NCBI GenBank assembly: GCA_041890515.1
Contig: JASDWX010000098.1
Coordinates: 1-48,600, forward strand
Length of the DNA: 48,600 nucleotides
Direction of reading: 5' to 3'
Source: Colwellia_A sp041890515
Lineage (GTDB): Bacteria; Pseudomonadota; Gammaproteobacteria; Enterobacterales; Alteromonadaceae
The notes beneath the pieces are model-generated. The model was given only the letters and a program-made list of their open reading frames with translations, was not told where the DNA came from and ran no database searches. Below, piece by piece: positions 17,849 through 26,877 of this stretch (position 1 is its first letter; every line of letters begins with the position of its first letter). The position numbers were made by a program, and so were the translations under genes.

Positions 17849-19687
17849 ATGGCTGAGTTCAATATAAAAGCAAGTAAAGATTGGCATTGGGGTTCATCAG
17901 AAAATACGCTTGATGTACCAGAACATCATACAAAATATAATATAGAATTAAAAGCAGAGATACTTGCCCAAGCATCTGATATAGAACTGAAGGCAGTGAC
18001 GGCTATTGAAAATATTGTTGATGGTATTTGTACTTTTTGGGTTGAAAAAACTCAACTCACTAAGTTAATGAATGTACTGAAGAATGAACTCGTTCAACCG
18101 TTTGATATGTGCTTTGATCTGGCGGGTATTGATGAAACGACCCGTGAGCATAGGGCTCCACATTTACAAGATTTTACTGTGAGTTATCATTTACGTTCTT
18201 ACCAAAGAAACCAAGATATACGTATTAAAGTAGCTTTGCCAGCAAGTGACAAGTCATTAGAAAGCGTTTGCCATATTTGGCAAAATGCTAATTGGTATGA
18301 AAGAGAAATATGGGACATGTTTGGCATAACGTTTAGTGGCCATCCTAATTTACGACGAATTTTAATGCCGGACACTTGGGAGGGGCATCCGTTATTAAAA
18401 ACACATCCAGCCCGTGCTACAGAAATGGATCCATTCACCTTAACCCCGTATCAACAAGATAAAGAGCAAGCCGCCTTACAGTTCGATCCTGAAGCCTGGG
18501 GAATGAAACGAAAAGATGAAGATAATGACTTCATGTTTTTGAACCTTGGCCCTAACCATCCTAGTGTACATGGCGCTTTTCGTATTGTCTTACAAATGGA
18601 CGGTGAAGAAATTGTAGATTGTGTACCGGATATTGGTTACCACCATCGTGGTGCTGAAAAAATGGGTGAGCGTCAATCTTGGCATACCTATATTCCTTAT
18701 ACCGACCGTATTGACTATCTGGGAGGGGTGATGAATAACTTTCCCTATGTCATGGCGGTGGAAAAACTTGCGGGTATTACTGTGCCTGATCGCGCAAAAG
18801 TTATTCGTATTATGACATCAGAGATGTTTCGGATTCTAAGTCACCTACTTTTTTATGGCACATTTGCTCAAGATATTGGCGCGTTATCCCCCATTTTTTA
18901 TATGTTTATCGACCGAGAGAAACTGTTTGGCATTATTGAAGCTTTTACGGGAGCGAGAATGCACCCTAGTTGGTTTCGTATTGGCGGCATTGCTCAAGAC
19001 TTACCCAAAGGTTGGGATGTAATGGTTCGTGAATATGTGAATTACTTACCTAAGCGTCTAGATGAATATGAAAAAATGGTGATGCAAAATTCTATTTTGA
19101 AAAACCGTACGGTTGATGTTGGCGCTTATTCAAGCCAAGAAGCTATTGATTGGGGTATAACAGGTCCAGGACTTCGAGCAACAGGTTATTCGTGGGATCT
19201 TCGTAAACAAAGGCCTTACAGTGGTTACGACCAATTTGATTTTGAAGTACCTCTTGGTAACAAGGGGGATTGTTATGATCGTTGTCGAGTGCGAGTTGAA
19301 GAAATGCGGCAAAGTATTCGTATTATCGAGCAGTGTTTAAATAATATGCCTGAAGGGCCTTATAAAGCAGAACACCCTCAAACTACGCCTCCAGATAAGG
19401 CCAAAACGATGCAAGACATCGACAGCTTAATTCCACATTTTGTCAATGTCTCGTGGGGACCGGTAATTCCCGCAGGAGAAGTGTCGATGTGTGTTGAAGC
19501 CACTAAAGGAATTATGGGCTACCACCTGATTAGTGACGGTAGCACCATGAGTTATCGCACGCGCATTCGCACGCCAAGTTTTGCACATTTACAAATGTTG
19601 CCATTAATCAGTAAAGGGCAGATGGTCGCTGATTTAATCGCTACCTTAGGCAGTGTCGATTATGTCATGGCCGATGTTGACAGATAG
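17849..19687 (+). CDS. nuoCD: Fused NADH-quinone oxidoreductase subunits C and D
   Basis: Single polypeptide combining the 30-kDa (NuoC, about residues 30-205) and 49-kDa (NuoD, about 225-612) subunits, as in enterobacteria. The C part has the WYEREIWDMFGI motif; the D part has NLGPNHPSVHGAFR, GYHHRGAEKMGE and the C-terminal SYRTRIRTPSFAHL. NuoD forms part of the quinone site next to NuoB. The 612-residue length is close to E. coli NuoCD. The fusion supports placement in Gammaproteobacteria. Confidence 0.97.
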   Translation: MAEFNIKASKDWHWGSSENTLDVPEHHTKYNIELKAEILAQASDIELKAVTAIENIVDGICTFWVEKTQLTKLMNVLKNELVQPFDMCFDLAGIDETTREHRAPHLQDFTVSYHLRSYQRNQDIRIKVALPASDKSLESVCHIWQNANWYEREIWDMFGITFSGHPNLRRILMPDTWEGHPLLKTHPARATEMDPFTLTPYQQDKEQAALQFDPEAWGMKRKDEDNDFMFLNLGPNHPSVHGAFRIVLQMDGEEIVDCVPDIGYHHRGAEKMGERQSWHTYIPYTDRIDYLGGVMNNFPYVMAVEKLAGITVPDRAKVIRIMTSEMFRILSHLLFYGTFAQDIGALSPIFYMFIDREKLFGIIEAFTGARMHPSWFRIGGIAQDLPKGWDVMVREYVNYLPKRLDEYEKMVMQNSILKNRTVDVGAYSSQEAIDWGITGPGLRATGYSWDLRKQRPYSGYDQFDFEVPLGNKGDCYDRCRVRVEEMRQSIRIIEQCLNNMPEGPYKAEHPQTTPPDKAKTMQDIDSLIPHFVNVSWGPVIPAGEVSMCVEATKGIMGYHLISDGSTMSYRTRIRTPSFAHLQMLPLISKGQMVADLIATLGSVDYVMADVDR

Positions 19688-19696
19688 GGATTAAAT

Positions 19697-20242
19697 ATGA
19701 AAAGTAACATTATCTCCATGGAAAATATATCCACCGTTACCATCGATTATCGACAATATTTATCAACTGTCGAGGTGGCTGAGATAGAGCACGAAGTCAG
19801 TATTATGGAAACGCGAGAAGCTGCAGGTATTGAAGCCTTAAAAATAATACAAGAGCATCGAGGGTGGGTAAGTGACGAGAGTTTATATGCCATTGCAGAT
19901 TTATTGAATATGCCAGAAGCCGAGCTTGAAGGTGTTGCTACATTTTATAATTTAATTTATCGCCAAGCCGTAGGGCAGTTTGTCATTCACTTATGCGATA
20001 GCGTTGCTTGTCATTTAACGGGGTATGAACAAATTTATCAAACGATAAAATCCCACTTAGGTATAGAGTATGGGCAAACGACTGACGACGGTAAATTCAC
20101 TTTTTTAAGTAATGTTTGTTTAGGCGGCTGCGATAAAGCGCCAAGTATGATGATAGGTAAGCAACATTATCAATCTTTAACCCCTGAAAATGTTGTTGAA
20201 ATCTTAGGTGATTTAGCAAAGCAGGAGAGTAAACATGACTGA
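19697..20242 (+). CDS. nuoE: NADH-quinone oxidoreductase subunit E
   Basis: Thioredoxin-like 2Fe-2S subunit (cluster N1a) of the NADH-oxidising module. The four ligands are Cys100, Cys105, Cys141 and Cys145 (CDSVAC and CLGGC). The N-terminus is a little longer than in E. coli, so Met8 (19718) may be the true start. Its 3' end overlaps nuoF by eight bases, consistent with the usual EFG module. Confidence 0.96.
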   Translation: MKSNIISMENISTVTIDYRQYLSTVEVAEIEHEVSIMETREAAGIEALKIIQEHRGWVSDESLYAIADLLNMPEAELEGVATFYNLIYRQAVGQFVIHLCDSVACHLTGYEQIYQTIKSHLGIEYGQTTDDGKFTFLSNVCLGGCDKAPSMMIGKQHYQSLTPENVVEILGDLAKQESKHD

Positions 20243-21572
20243 AGCTATGCGTCCACTCACCCATTTAGTCAATCTGAAATCGCCACTGTCATTGAGTGAT
20301 TATATGAGTGAAGGCGGTTATCAAGGGGCAAGTAAAGCATTGCATGAATATAGCCCCAAGCAAGTTTTAGACTTAGTCAGTGACTCAGGGTTAAAAGGGC
20401 GCGGAGGTGCAGGTTTTCCAACAGGGATGAAATGGAGCTGTGTCCCGATGTTTGACGATAATGACGATAATGCCCCCGAATTTAAATACCTTGTAGCAAA
20501 TGCCGATGAAATGGAACCGGGCACTTTCAAAGACCGTTACTTATTAGAGGGTGTTCCTCATCAATTAGTAGAGTCGATGATTATTGGCGCTTATACCATG
20601 GTGGCAAATCGTGGATATATTTTTTTACGCGGCGAATATCACCTCGCGGCTCAGCGTTTACAGCAAGCTATCGACGAAGCTTATCAAAACAACTGGTTAG
20701 GAAAAAATATTCAAGGCACCCAATTTTCTTTCGATTTATACGTACACACCAGTGCAGGTCGTTATATTTGTGGTGAAGAAACTGCATTGATTAATGCTCT
20801 TGAAGGGCGAAGAGCAATCCCAAGAGCTAAACCCCCTTTTCCTCAAATGAGTGGATTATTTGGCAAACCTACCGTGGTTAATAATGTCGAAACATTAAGT
20901 AATTTACCTCATATCCTTAAACATGGCACCGCATGGTTTAAAGCGCTATCACCGGATAGCGACTCAGGTACTAAAATTTACGCCGCTTGTGGGCGAGTAA
21001 AAACGCCTGGCTTATGGGAATTGCCGATGGGCACAACGATACGAGAAATATTATATCAGCATGCGGGGGGTATGGCCGATGGCCTAAAATTACGTGGGTT
21101 ATTACCTGGCGGTGCATCAACCGATTTTCTTTTACCCGAGCACCTTGATACCCCAATGGACTTTGACTCCATTTCCAAAGCGGGTAGCCGTTTAGGTACG
21201 GGTGGTTTAATTGTTTTAGATGATAATAGCTGCCCGGTCGCCATGGTGCTTAATTTAATTAAATTTTTTGCTCAAGAGTCATGTGGCTGGTGTACTCCAT
21301 GTCGTGATGGCACACCTTGGGCTGTTGAGGTACTCACGCGTATTGAAAATGGTACTGGCCGCAAAGAAGACCTTGATACCTTGCATAACCTCTGTGATTT
21401 TATGTGGTTAGGGAAGACACATTGTGCGCTTGCTCCTGGCGCGGTTGAACCCTTAAAAAGTGCTTTACGCTATTTTCTTGATGATTTTGAACAACACATT
21501 GATCACGGCTGTTGCTCATATAAGCAAAATACCGCTCAAAAAACCAAGCTTAAAGGACATTGTCATGGGTGA
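20235..21572 (+). CDS. nuoF: NADH-quinone oxidoreductase subunit F (NADH-binding)
   Basis: Binds NADH and FMN and carries 4Fe-4S cluster N3. The glycine-rich nucleotide site is KGRGGAGFPTGMKW (about residues 54-67), with GEYHLAA and ICGEETALINALEG further on. Cluster ligands are Cys350, Cys353, Cys356 (SCGWCTPC) and Cys397. The ATG follows AGGAG and overlaps nuoE; the stop overlaps nuoG by eight bases. 445 residues, the same size as E. coli NuoF. Confidence 0.97.
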   Translation: MTEAMRPLTHLVNLKSPLSLSDYMSEGGYQGASKALHEYSPKQVLDLVSDSGLKGRGGAGFPTGMKWSCVPMFDDNDDNAPEFKYLVANADEMEPGTFKDRYLLEGVPHQLVESMIIGAYTMVANRGYIFLRGEYHLAAQRLQQAIDEAYQNNWLGKNIQGTQFSFDLYVHTSAGRYICGEETALINALEGRRAIPRAKPPFPQMSGLFGKPTVVNNVETLSNLPHILKHGTAWFKALSPDSDSGTKIYAACGRVKTPGLWELPMGTTIREILYQHAGGMADGLKLRGLLPGGASTDFLLPEHLDTPMDFDSISKAGSRLGTGGLIVLDDNSCPVAMVLNLIKFFAQESCGWCTPCRDGTPWAVEVLTRIENGTGRKEDLDTLHNLCDFMWLGKTHCALAPGAVEPLKSALRYFLDDFEQHIDHGCCSYKQNTAQKTKLKGHCHG

Positions 21573-24507
21573 TAAAAAAATGGCCATTTCACAGAACGTC
21601 ACCGTATATATCGACAATGTTGCTTATCAAGTCAGTAAAGATAATAACTTACTTGCTGGCGTATTATCTCAAAAACTCAATCTACCTTATTTTTGTTGGC
21701 ATCCTTCGATGGGGTCAGTCGGTGCTTGTCGACAGTGTGCTGTTACCCAGTATCAAGATGAAAATGATACACGTGGCCGTTTGGTTATGGCGTGTATGAC
21801 ACCAGTCAGTGATGGTATGCGTATTGGTTTAAAAGAGAATAGTGCTGAAAAATTTAGAGAACAGGTGATCAGCGCCATGATGACTAATCATCCTCACGAC
21901 TGTCCAGTTTGCGCTGAAGGTGGTGAATGTCATTTACAAGATATGACCGTAATGACAGGTCATAGCTCACGAGATTATCAAGGCAGTAAACGCACGTTTA
22001 ACAATCAAAATTTAGGCGAACTCGTTGGCCATGAAATGAATCGTTGTATTACTTGTTACCGATGTACGCGTTTTTATAATGACTATGCTGGCGGGAAAGA
22101 TTTTGGCGTCTACGGCTCAAGAAATCAGGTTTATTTTGGCCGACAAAAAGACGGTACTTTAGAAAGTGAATTTAGCGGAAACTTAGTGGAAGTTTGCCCA
22201 ACAGGGGTTTTTACTAACAAAGTATTTTCTGCACATTATACGCGTAAGTGGGACTTGCAATCAGCGCCTTCTGTTTGTGCACATTGCTCTGTGGGGTGTA
22301 ATACCAGTATTGGTGAACGCTATGGTTCGGTTCGACGCGTGATGAATCGTTATAATTCCAATATAAATGGTTACTTTTTATGTGATCGCGGCCGTTATGG
22401 TATTGGTTTTGTCAATGGTGAAGAGCGCATTAAAAAAGCTAAAGGCATTAATCAACAGTCTCCCGAACAACTAAGCCGTTTAGATGTATCAAAAGCGCTG
22501 GCACATTTTCGTGGTAAACGCTTTATTGGTATTGGTTCGGCGCGCGCATCACTAGAAGCTAATGTATATTTAAAGAAAATTGTCGGCGAAGATTATTTTT
22601 CAGCAGGGTATAGCCATCAAAAGATGAAGGTGGCAAGTGTACAGCAAAAGCTTCTTCAGCAAGCGCAACTAAGTGGTGAAATTTTCAGCCTTAGTGATAT
22701 TGAAAAATGTGATTTTATTCTTATTATTGGGGAAGATATTACAAAATCATCACCAAGAATGGCATTATCAATTAGGCAAGCTTGCCGTAATGCCGGTATT
22801 GATAAAGCCGCAGGCTTGGGTGTTGTTTCATGGCAAGACAGTGCGGTGCGTACGATCAGCGGCAAACTTAATACGCCTTTCTTTTCAATACACACCACAG
22901 CAACGAAACTGGATGAACTCACCGAACAGCACTTACTATTAGGTCCTGATGACATTGAACAAATGGTGTTGGTACTTACTAACGCTATATACTCATTAAT
23001 TAATGAAAACTTCAACAATGAACATGAAAAAAAATTATCGAAACTCTCGACCAACCAGCAACTTTTTATTAGCCGTTTAACCCATAAATTAATGGCGGCA
23101 GAAAAACCTTTAGTTGTGACGGGTGATAGCTTAGCGAGCGTGAAAATATTAGCTGCAATTGAAAAACTAACTCATTGCTTGACGCAAGAAAAATTAAAGA
23201 CAAAATTAAATTTAGTTGTATTGTCAGCCGCGAGTAATAGTTTTGGACTCTTGTCATTACTTGATAAGCGCTCTTTATCAACTGAGCAGGTTTTAAATCA
23301 GCTCACAGCAAAAGAAGTTGATGGAATCATTTGTTTAGAGCAGGAGTTAGCGGCTTTCACCGATGATGAACTAACGCAGATAAGAGAGGCTGCTGACATT
23401 GTTATCGTGCTTGACCATACTCATAGCAGAGTAACCGACTTTGCTGATATTGTTTTGCCGGTTGCCGCAGTCAGTGAAGGTAACGGGCATTATGTTAATT
23501 ACCAAGGATTAGTACAACGATATAACCAGGTGCATTCTCCAGCATTACCTATTTTAGACAGCTGGAAATGGCTAGCGTTGATTGAAGAGTCTTTTGAATC
23601 ATCAACAATGGCAACGGCGATACTACGTAAAAAAAATCTCGAACCCATTAATAACTTAGATCAATTGCATCGTTATTTTGAAGAGTCACTTTCTGATTGG
23701 CCGTTGGCGAATCCCCCCCCTAATAATGATCCTGTGGCTCGAATGACAACGCGTGGCAGTGGAAGAACCTCACAAGCGGCTAATTCTTCTATTCATGAGC
23801 CTAAAGTTACTCAAGATCAAGAGTTGCTTTATCGTTTCTCGATGGAAGGTAATAAACCCAATACCAATAATGCGATGCCATTTACTTGGGCGCCAGGTTG
23901 GAACTCCAATGAATCAATTAACCATTATCAGGTCGAGATTGACGGACCAATCATCAATGATAATAAAAATGAAAATTATCTATATTTTAAGCATTCACTT
24001 AGCGGCTTAACACCTGATGGCGAAGAAAGAACTGAAAATAAAGTCGAACCTGATAACTCACCACTGTTTTATTTTCCACAGGGCTCTTTATTTAAAGGAG
24101 ATTGGCAGTCGGCCAATACGGTAGAGTTTCAAATACTGACACATGATCCCGATAAACATTTCACCCTTTGTTTATCAAAAAAATTGGCTGAACGCAAAGG
24201 GTGGAATAATGGACAGTGGCTAAAAATAATCACCGAAAATGAAAACATTATTGGTCGATTAAACTACGATGAAAACCTACCAGAACATTTAGCTTATGGC
24301 GATATTAATGAACTTGCCAATAAAAACACCGGTATCAATATTAAACTAGCTGAAGCTATAAATGTTGATGTAGTTGAGCAACAAAATAATCGACAACGTC
24401 TTTATCAACAAGCGAAAGATTCTCAGAAAAAAGTGCTTCAACAACTGAAAAGTTTTGACCAACATATCCCGATTCGTTTTGTCGCTGGAGGCTTAGATGA
24501 AACCTGA
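21565..24507 (+). CDS. nuoG: NADH-quinone oxidoreductase subunit G
   Basis: Large iron-sulfur subunit with a molybdopterin-oxidoreductase-like C-terminal part. Cluster ligands in order: 2Fe-2S at Cys44, Cys55, Cys58, Cys77; N5 around NHPHDCPVC with Cys113, Cys116, Cys122; N4 at Cys161, Cys164, Cys167, Cys211; and the extra N7-type set Cys238, Cys241, Cys245, Cys273, found in only some bacteria. The reading frame extends 105 bases further upstream inside nuoF, but the ATG at 21565 has AAGGA and fits the family. About 980 residues against 908 in E. coli; the extra length is in the divergent C-terminal half. Confidence 0.95.
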   Translation: MGDKKMAISQNVTVYIDNVAYQVSKDNNLLAGVLSQKLNLPYFCWHPSMGSVGACRQCAVTQYQDENDTRGRLVMACMTPVSDGMRIGLKENSAEKFREQVISAMMTNHPHDCPVCAEGGECHLQDMTVMTGHSSRDYQGSKRTFNNQNLGELVGHEMNRCITCYRCTRFYNDYAGGKDFGVYGSRNQVYFGRQKDGTLESEFSGNLVEVCPTGVFTNKVFSAHYTRKWDLQSAPSVCAHCSVGCNTSIGERYGSVRRVMNRYNSNINGYFLCDRGRYGIGFVNGEERIKKAKGINQQSPEQLSRLDVSKALAHFRGKRFIGIGSARASLEANVYLKKIVGEDYFSAGYSHQKMKVASVQQKLLQQAQLSGEIFSLSDIEKCDFILIIGEDITKSSPRMALSIRQACRNAGIDKAAGLGVVSWQDSAVRTISGKLNTPFFSIHTTATKLDELTEQHLLLGPDDIEQMVLVLTNAIYSLINENFNNEHEKKLSKLSTNQQLFISRLTHKLMAAEKPLVVTGDSLASVKILAAIEKLTHCLTQEKLKTKLNLVVLSAASNSFGLLSLLDKRSLSTEQVLNQLTAKEVDGIICLEQELAAFTDDELTQIREAADIVIVLDHTHSRVTDFADIVLPVAAVSEGNGHYVNYQGLVQRYNQVHSPALPILDSWKWLALIEESFESSTMATAILRKKNLEPINNLDQLHRYFEESLSDWPLANPPPNNDPVARMTTRGSGRTSQAANSSIHEPKVTQDQELLYRFSMEGNKPNTNNAMPFTWAPGWNSNESINHYQVEIDGPIINDNKNENYLYFKHSLSGLTPDGEERTENKVEPDNSPLFYFPQGSLFKGDWQSANTVEFQILTHDPDKHFTLCLSKKLAERKGWNNGQWLKIITENENIIGRLNYDENLPEHLAYGDINELANKNTGINIKLAEAINVDVVEQQNNRQRLYQQAKDSQKKVLQQLKSFDQHIPIRFVAGGLDET

Positions 24508-25468
24508 AATGCTTTGGCACTTACTGGAAATAACGATCATTATTGCGTTGTTGATCCCGATAGCGGCAACATTAGTTTGGGTTGAAAGGAGAATGATCGG
24601 TATATGGCAAGNNNNNNNNNNTAATCGTGTTGGCCCATTTGGAATATTACAATCATTAGCTGATTTACTGAAAATTTTAGGCAAAGAAGATTGGATCCCG
24701 CCTTTTAGTGACCGTTTAGTTTTTACCATTGCACCCGTCATCGGAGCGGTATGTGTATTAATGAGTTTTGCCGTTATTCCATTCACACCGGATATAGGCG
24801 TTTCAAACTTAAATATAGGTTTGTTATTTTTCCTCGCGATGGCGTCATTATCTGTTTATAGCGTTGTATTAGCTGGTTGGGCATCAAATTCTAAATATGC
24901 GATGCTAGGAGGAATGCGCGCCGCAGCGCAAACAGTAAGTTATGAAGTTTTTATGGGCTTATCTGTGATGGGCGTAGTGCTATTAACAGGCTCCTTTAAT
25001 TTGCGAGAAATCGTGTTAGCACAAACTGATGGTTGGTTAATACAAAGCCAGTTTATTGGTTTCTTTGTCTTTCTTATTGCTGGTGTTGCCGAAAGCCATC
25101 GTTTACCTTTTGACTTACCTGAAGCTGAGACCGAACTCACCGCAGGTTTCCATACAGAATACTCAGGTTTGAAATTTGCCCTGTTTTTCTTAGGTGAATA
25201 CTTAAGCGTTACCCTTATTTCTGCCATGTCTGTGGTGTTGTTTTTTGGTGGGTGGTTAATGCCTTCACCTCTAGATACTTGGCTACCACCCCTAGTGTGG
25301 TTTATTTTAAAAATTCTATTTTTTGTCTTCTTTTTTATTTTATTAAGAACTTCACTACCGCGTCCGCGTTTTGACCAACTATTGGCATTTGGTTGGAAAG
25401 TTATGCTACCTGTTGCTTTAGTTAATTTATTAATTACGGCAGCTTTACGTTTAGGGGGAATACTTTGA
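24497..25468 (+). CDS. nuoH: NADH-quinone oxidoreductase subunit H, with an assembly gap
   Basis: Membrane subunit linking the peripheral arm to the proton-pumping arm and forming much of the quinone chamber. Eight or so hydrophobic helices are visible. The conserved acidic loop AESHRLPFDLPEAETEL is intact. Ten N bases at 24612-24621 interrupt the gene after RRMIGIWQ and before NRVGP; homologues have five residues of the type (D/N)RYGP there while the N tract leaves four codons, so the real length is uncertain. It overlaps nuoG by 11 bases. Apart from the gap it looks intact. Confidence 0.93.
   Translation: MKPEMLWHLLEITIIIALLIPIAATLVWVERRMIGIWQXXXXNRVGPFGILQSLADLLKILGKEDWIPPFSDRLVFTIAPVIGAVCVLMSFAVIPFTPDIGVSNLNIGLLFFLAMASLSVYSVVLAGWASNSKYAMLGGMRAAAQTVSYEVFMGLSVMGVVLLTGSFNLREIVLAQTDGWLIQSQFIGFFVFLIAGVAESHRLPFDLPEAETELTAGFHTEYSGLKFALFFLGEYLSVTLISAMSVVLFFGGWLMPSPLDTWLPPLVWFILKILFFVFFFILLRTSLPRPRFDQLLAFGWKVMLPVALVNLLITAALRLGGIL
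24612..24621. other. Run of ten N bases (assembly gap) inside nuoH
   Basis: The only ambiguous bases in the window. The gap falls in the most conserved cytoplasmic loop of NuoH. The reading frame continues across it, but that depends on an arbitrary gap length. Confidence 0.99.
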
Positions 25469-25526
25469 TGAACATTTATTTCAATGAGCAGGTTAGTCGA
25501 AGGGAAAGAGTGAGTAGGAGGCTGAA

Positions 25527-26042
25527 ATGTTAAGTCAAATACGTACAATGTGGTTAGTGCTAAAACACACATTTACCAAAGCAGATACCGTGCAATATCC
25601 TGAAAAAAAACCATATTTGGCACCACGTTATCGTGGACGAATTGTTCTGACACGGGACCCTGATGGTGAAGAGCGTTGCGTTGGTTGCAACTTATGTGCG
25701 GTTGCTTGTCCGGTTGATTGTATCGCATTACAACAAACTATTGACGATGACGGCCGTAAGCGGGCAGAGTTTTTTAGGATTAATTTTTCTCGTTGTATTT
25801 TATGTGGTTTTTGTGAAGAAGCTTGCCCAACGTATGCGATTCAGTTAACGCCAGACATTGAATTAGCTGAATATGACCGTAAAAACTTAGTTTATGAAAA
25901 AGAGCATTTGTTAATTAACGGTACGGGAAAATACCACGACTATAATTTTTATCACCACAGTGGTATTAAAGTCGCAAATAAAGGCAAAGGAGACGCTGAA
26001 CAAGAACGTCCTCCTATTGATATTAAAGGATTAATGCCATGA
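25527..26042 (+). CDS. nuoI: NADH-quinone oxidoreductase subunit I
   Basis: Ferredoxin-like subunit with two 4Fe-4S clusters (N6a, N6b) that pass electrons to NuoB. The two motifs are CVGCNLCAVACP (Cys51, 54, 57, 61) and CILCGFCEEACP (Cys90, 93, 96, 100). It is separated from nuoH by 58 bases with GGAGG before the ATG, the largest gap between nuoD and nuoN. 171 residues, close to the family norm. Its stop overlaps the nuoJ start by four bases. Confidence 0.96.
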   Translation: MLSQIRTMWLVLKHTFTKADTVQYPEKKPYLAPRYRGRIVLTRDPDGEERCVGCNLCAVACPVDCIALQQTIDDDGRKRAEFFRINFSRCILCGFCEEACPTYAIQLTPDIELAEYDRKNLVYEKEHLLINGTGKYHDYNFYHHSGIKVANKGKGDAEQERPPIDIKGLMP

Positions 26043-26566
26043 GTCTATTTGCTTCAATTGAAGGTTTATTCTATTTAGCCGCAAGTATTGCAGTTATCGC
26101 GAGCTTAAAAGTGGTGACGGGGAAAAACACAGTACACGCATTATTATATTTAGTGATTTCTTTACTCGCGGTTGCTGTGTGCTTTTATTTAATGGGTGCA
26201 CCTTTTGCCGCCGGTTTAGAAGTGATTGTTTATGCTGGCGCTATTTTAGTTTTATTTGTTTTTGCGGTAATGATGTTTGGCTTAGGTGTTGATGAAACAA
26301 TACATGCCCCCCAATCAAGAGGATTATCACTTTGGTTTGGACCTATACTTTTGGGTACATTGTTATTAATTGAACTGGTTTTTGTCATTGATAACAGTGA
26401 ACTCACACTGCAATTAAGTCATAACGTGGTTGATGCAAAGCAAGTGGGGATTTTGCTTTATGGACCTTATTTATTGGCGGTCGAAATCGCCTCTTTTTTA
26501 TTATTAGCAGGCTTAGTCGCCGGTTATCATTATGCTAAACCAGAACATCAGGGAGGACGGTTATGA
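26039..26566 (+). CDS. nuoJ: NADH-quinone oxidoreductase subunit J
   Basis: Membrane subunit with five predicted helices, the third carrying the typical AGLEVIVYAGAILVLFVFAV segment, where a pi-bulge occurs in structures. 175 residues. ATGA overlaps on both sides (with nuoI and nuoK) indicate translational coupling. Confidence 0.95.
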   Translation: MSLFASIEGLFYLAASIAVIASLKVVTGKNTVHALLYLVISLLAVAVCFYLMGAPFAAGLEVIVYAGAILVLFVFAVMMFGLGVDETIHAPQSRGLSLWFGPILLGTLLLIELVFVIDNSELTLQLSHNVVDAKQVGILLYGPYLLAVEIASFLLLAGLVAGYHYAKPEHQGGRL

Positions 26567-26871
26567 CGGATATCCCTCTCGTACATGTCTTAATACTATC
26601 AAGCCTGTTATTTACTATTGGCTTTGTTGGTGTGGTTGTTCGTAAAAACACGTTGTTTATGTTAATGAGTTTAGAAGTCATGCTTAATGCTGTAGGTGTT
26701 GCTTTTATTGGCGCGGGTAGTGTCTGGCAAGAAGCAGATGGACAAATTATGTTTATGTTAATTTTAACCTTGGCGGCGGCAGAAGTTGCTGTGGGGCTCG
26801 CGTTATTAATACGTATGCAGCGACATTATCGAACGTTAGATATTGACGTACTCAGTAAAATGAAAGGGTAG
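26563..26871 (+). CDS. nuoK: NADH-quinone oxidoreductase subunit K
   Basis: Small three-helix membrane subunit related to MnhC/MrpC. The conserved membrane glutamates lie in LMSLEVMLNAVG (helix 2) and AAAEVAVGLAL (helix 3), both important for proton translocation in E. coli. 102 residues, the normal size. It starts four bases inside nuoJ. Confidence 0.96.
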   Translation: MTDIPLVHVLILSSLLFTIGFVGVVVRKNTLFMLMSLEVMLNAVGVAFIGAGSVWQEADGQIMFMLILTLAAAEVAVGLALLIRMQRHYRTLDIDVLSKMKG

Positions 26872-26877
26872 TGAACC

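Noticed and set aside
21460..21564. Upstream extension of nuoG by 35 codons
   Set aside because: Lies wholly inside nuoF; the ATG at 21565 with AAGGA and the family N-terminus is the real start.
25468..25533. 21-codon ORF overlapping the nuoH stop and nuoI start
   Set aside because: Its TGATG overlap suggests coupling, but the product is very short, Arg-rich from the ribosome-binding-site sequence itself, and most likely chance.
24940..25572. 210-codon open frame on the minus strand opposite nuoH/nuoI
   Set aside because: It is antisense to well-supported nuo genes, has a lysine/proline-rich composition without family features, and no ribosome-binding site.
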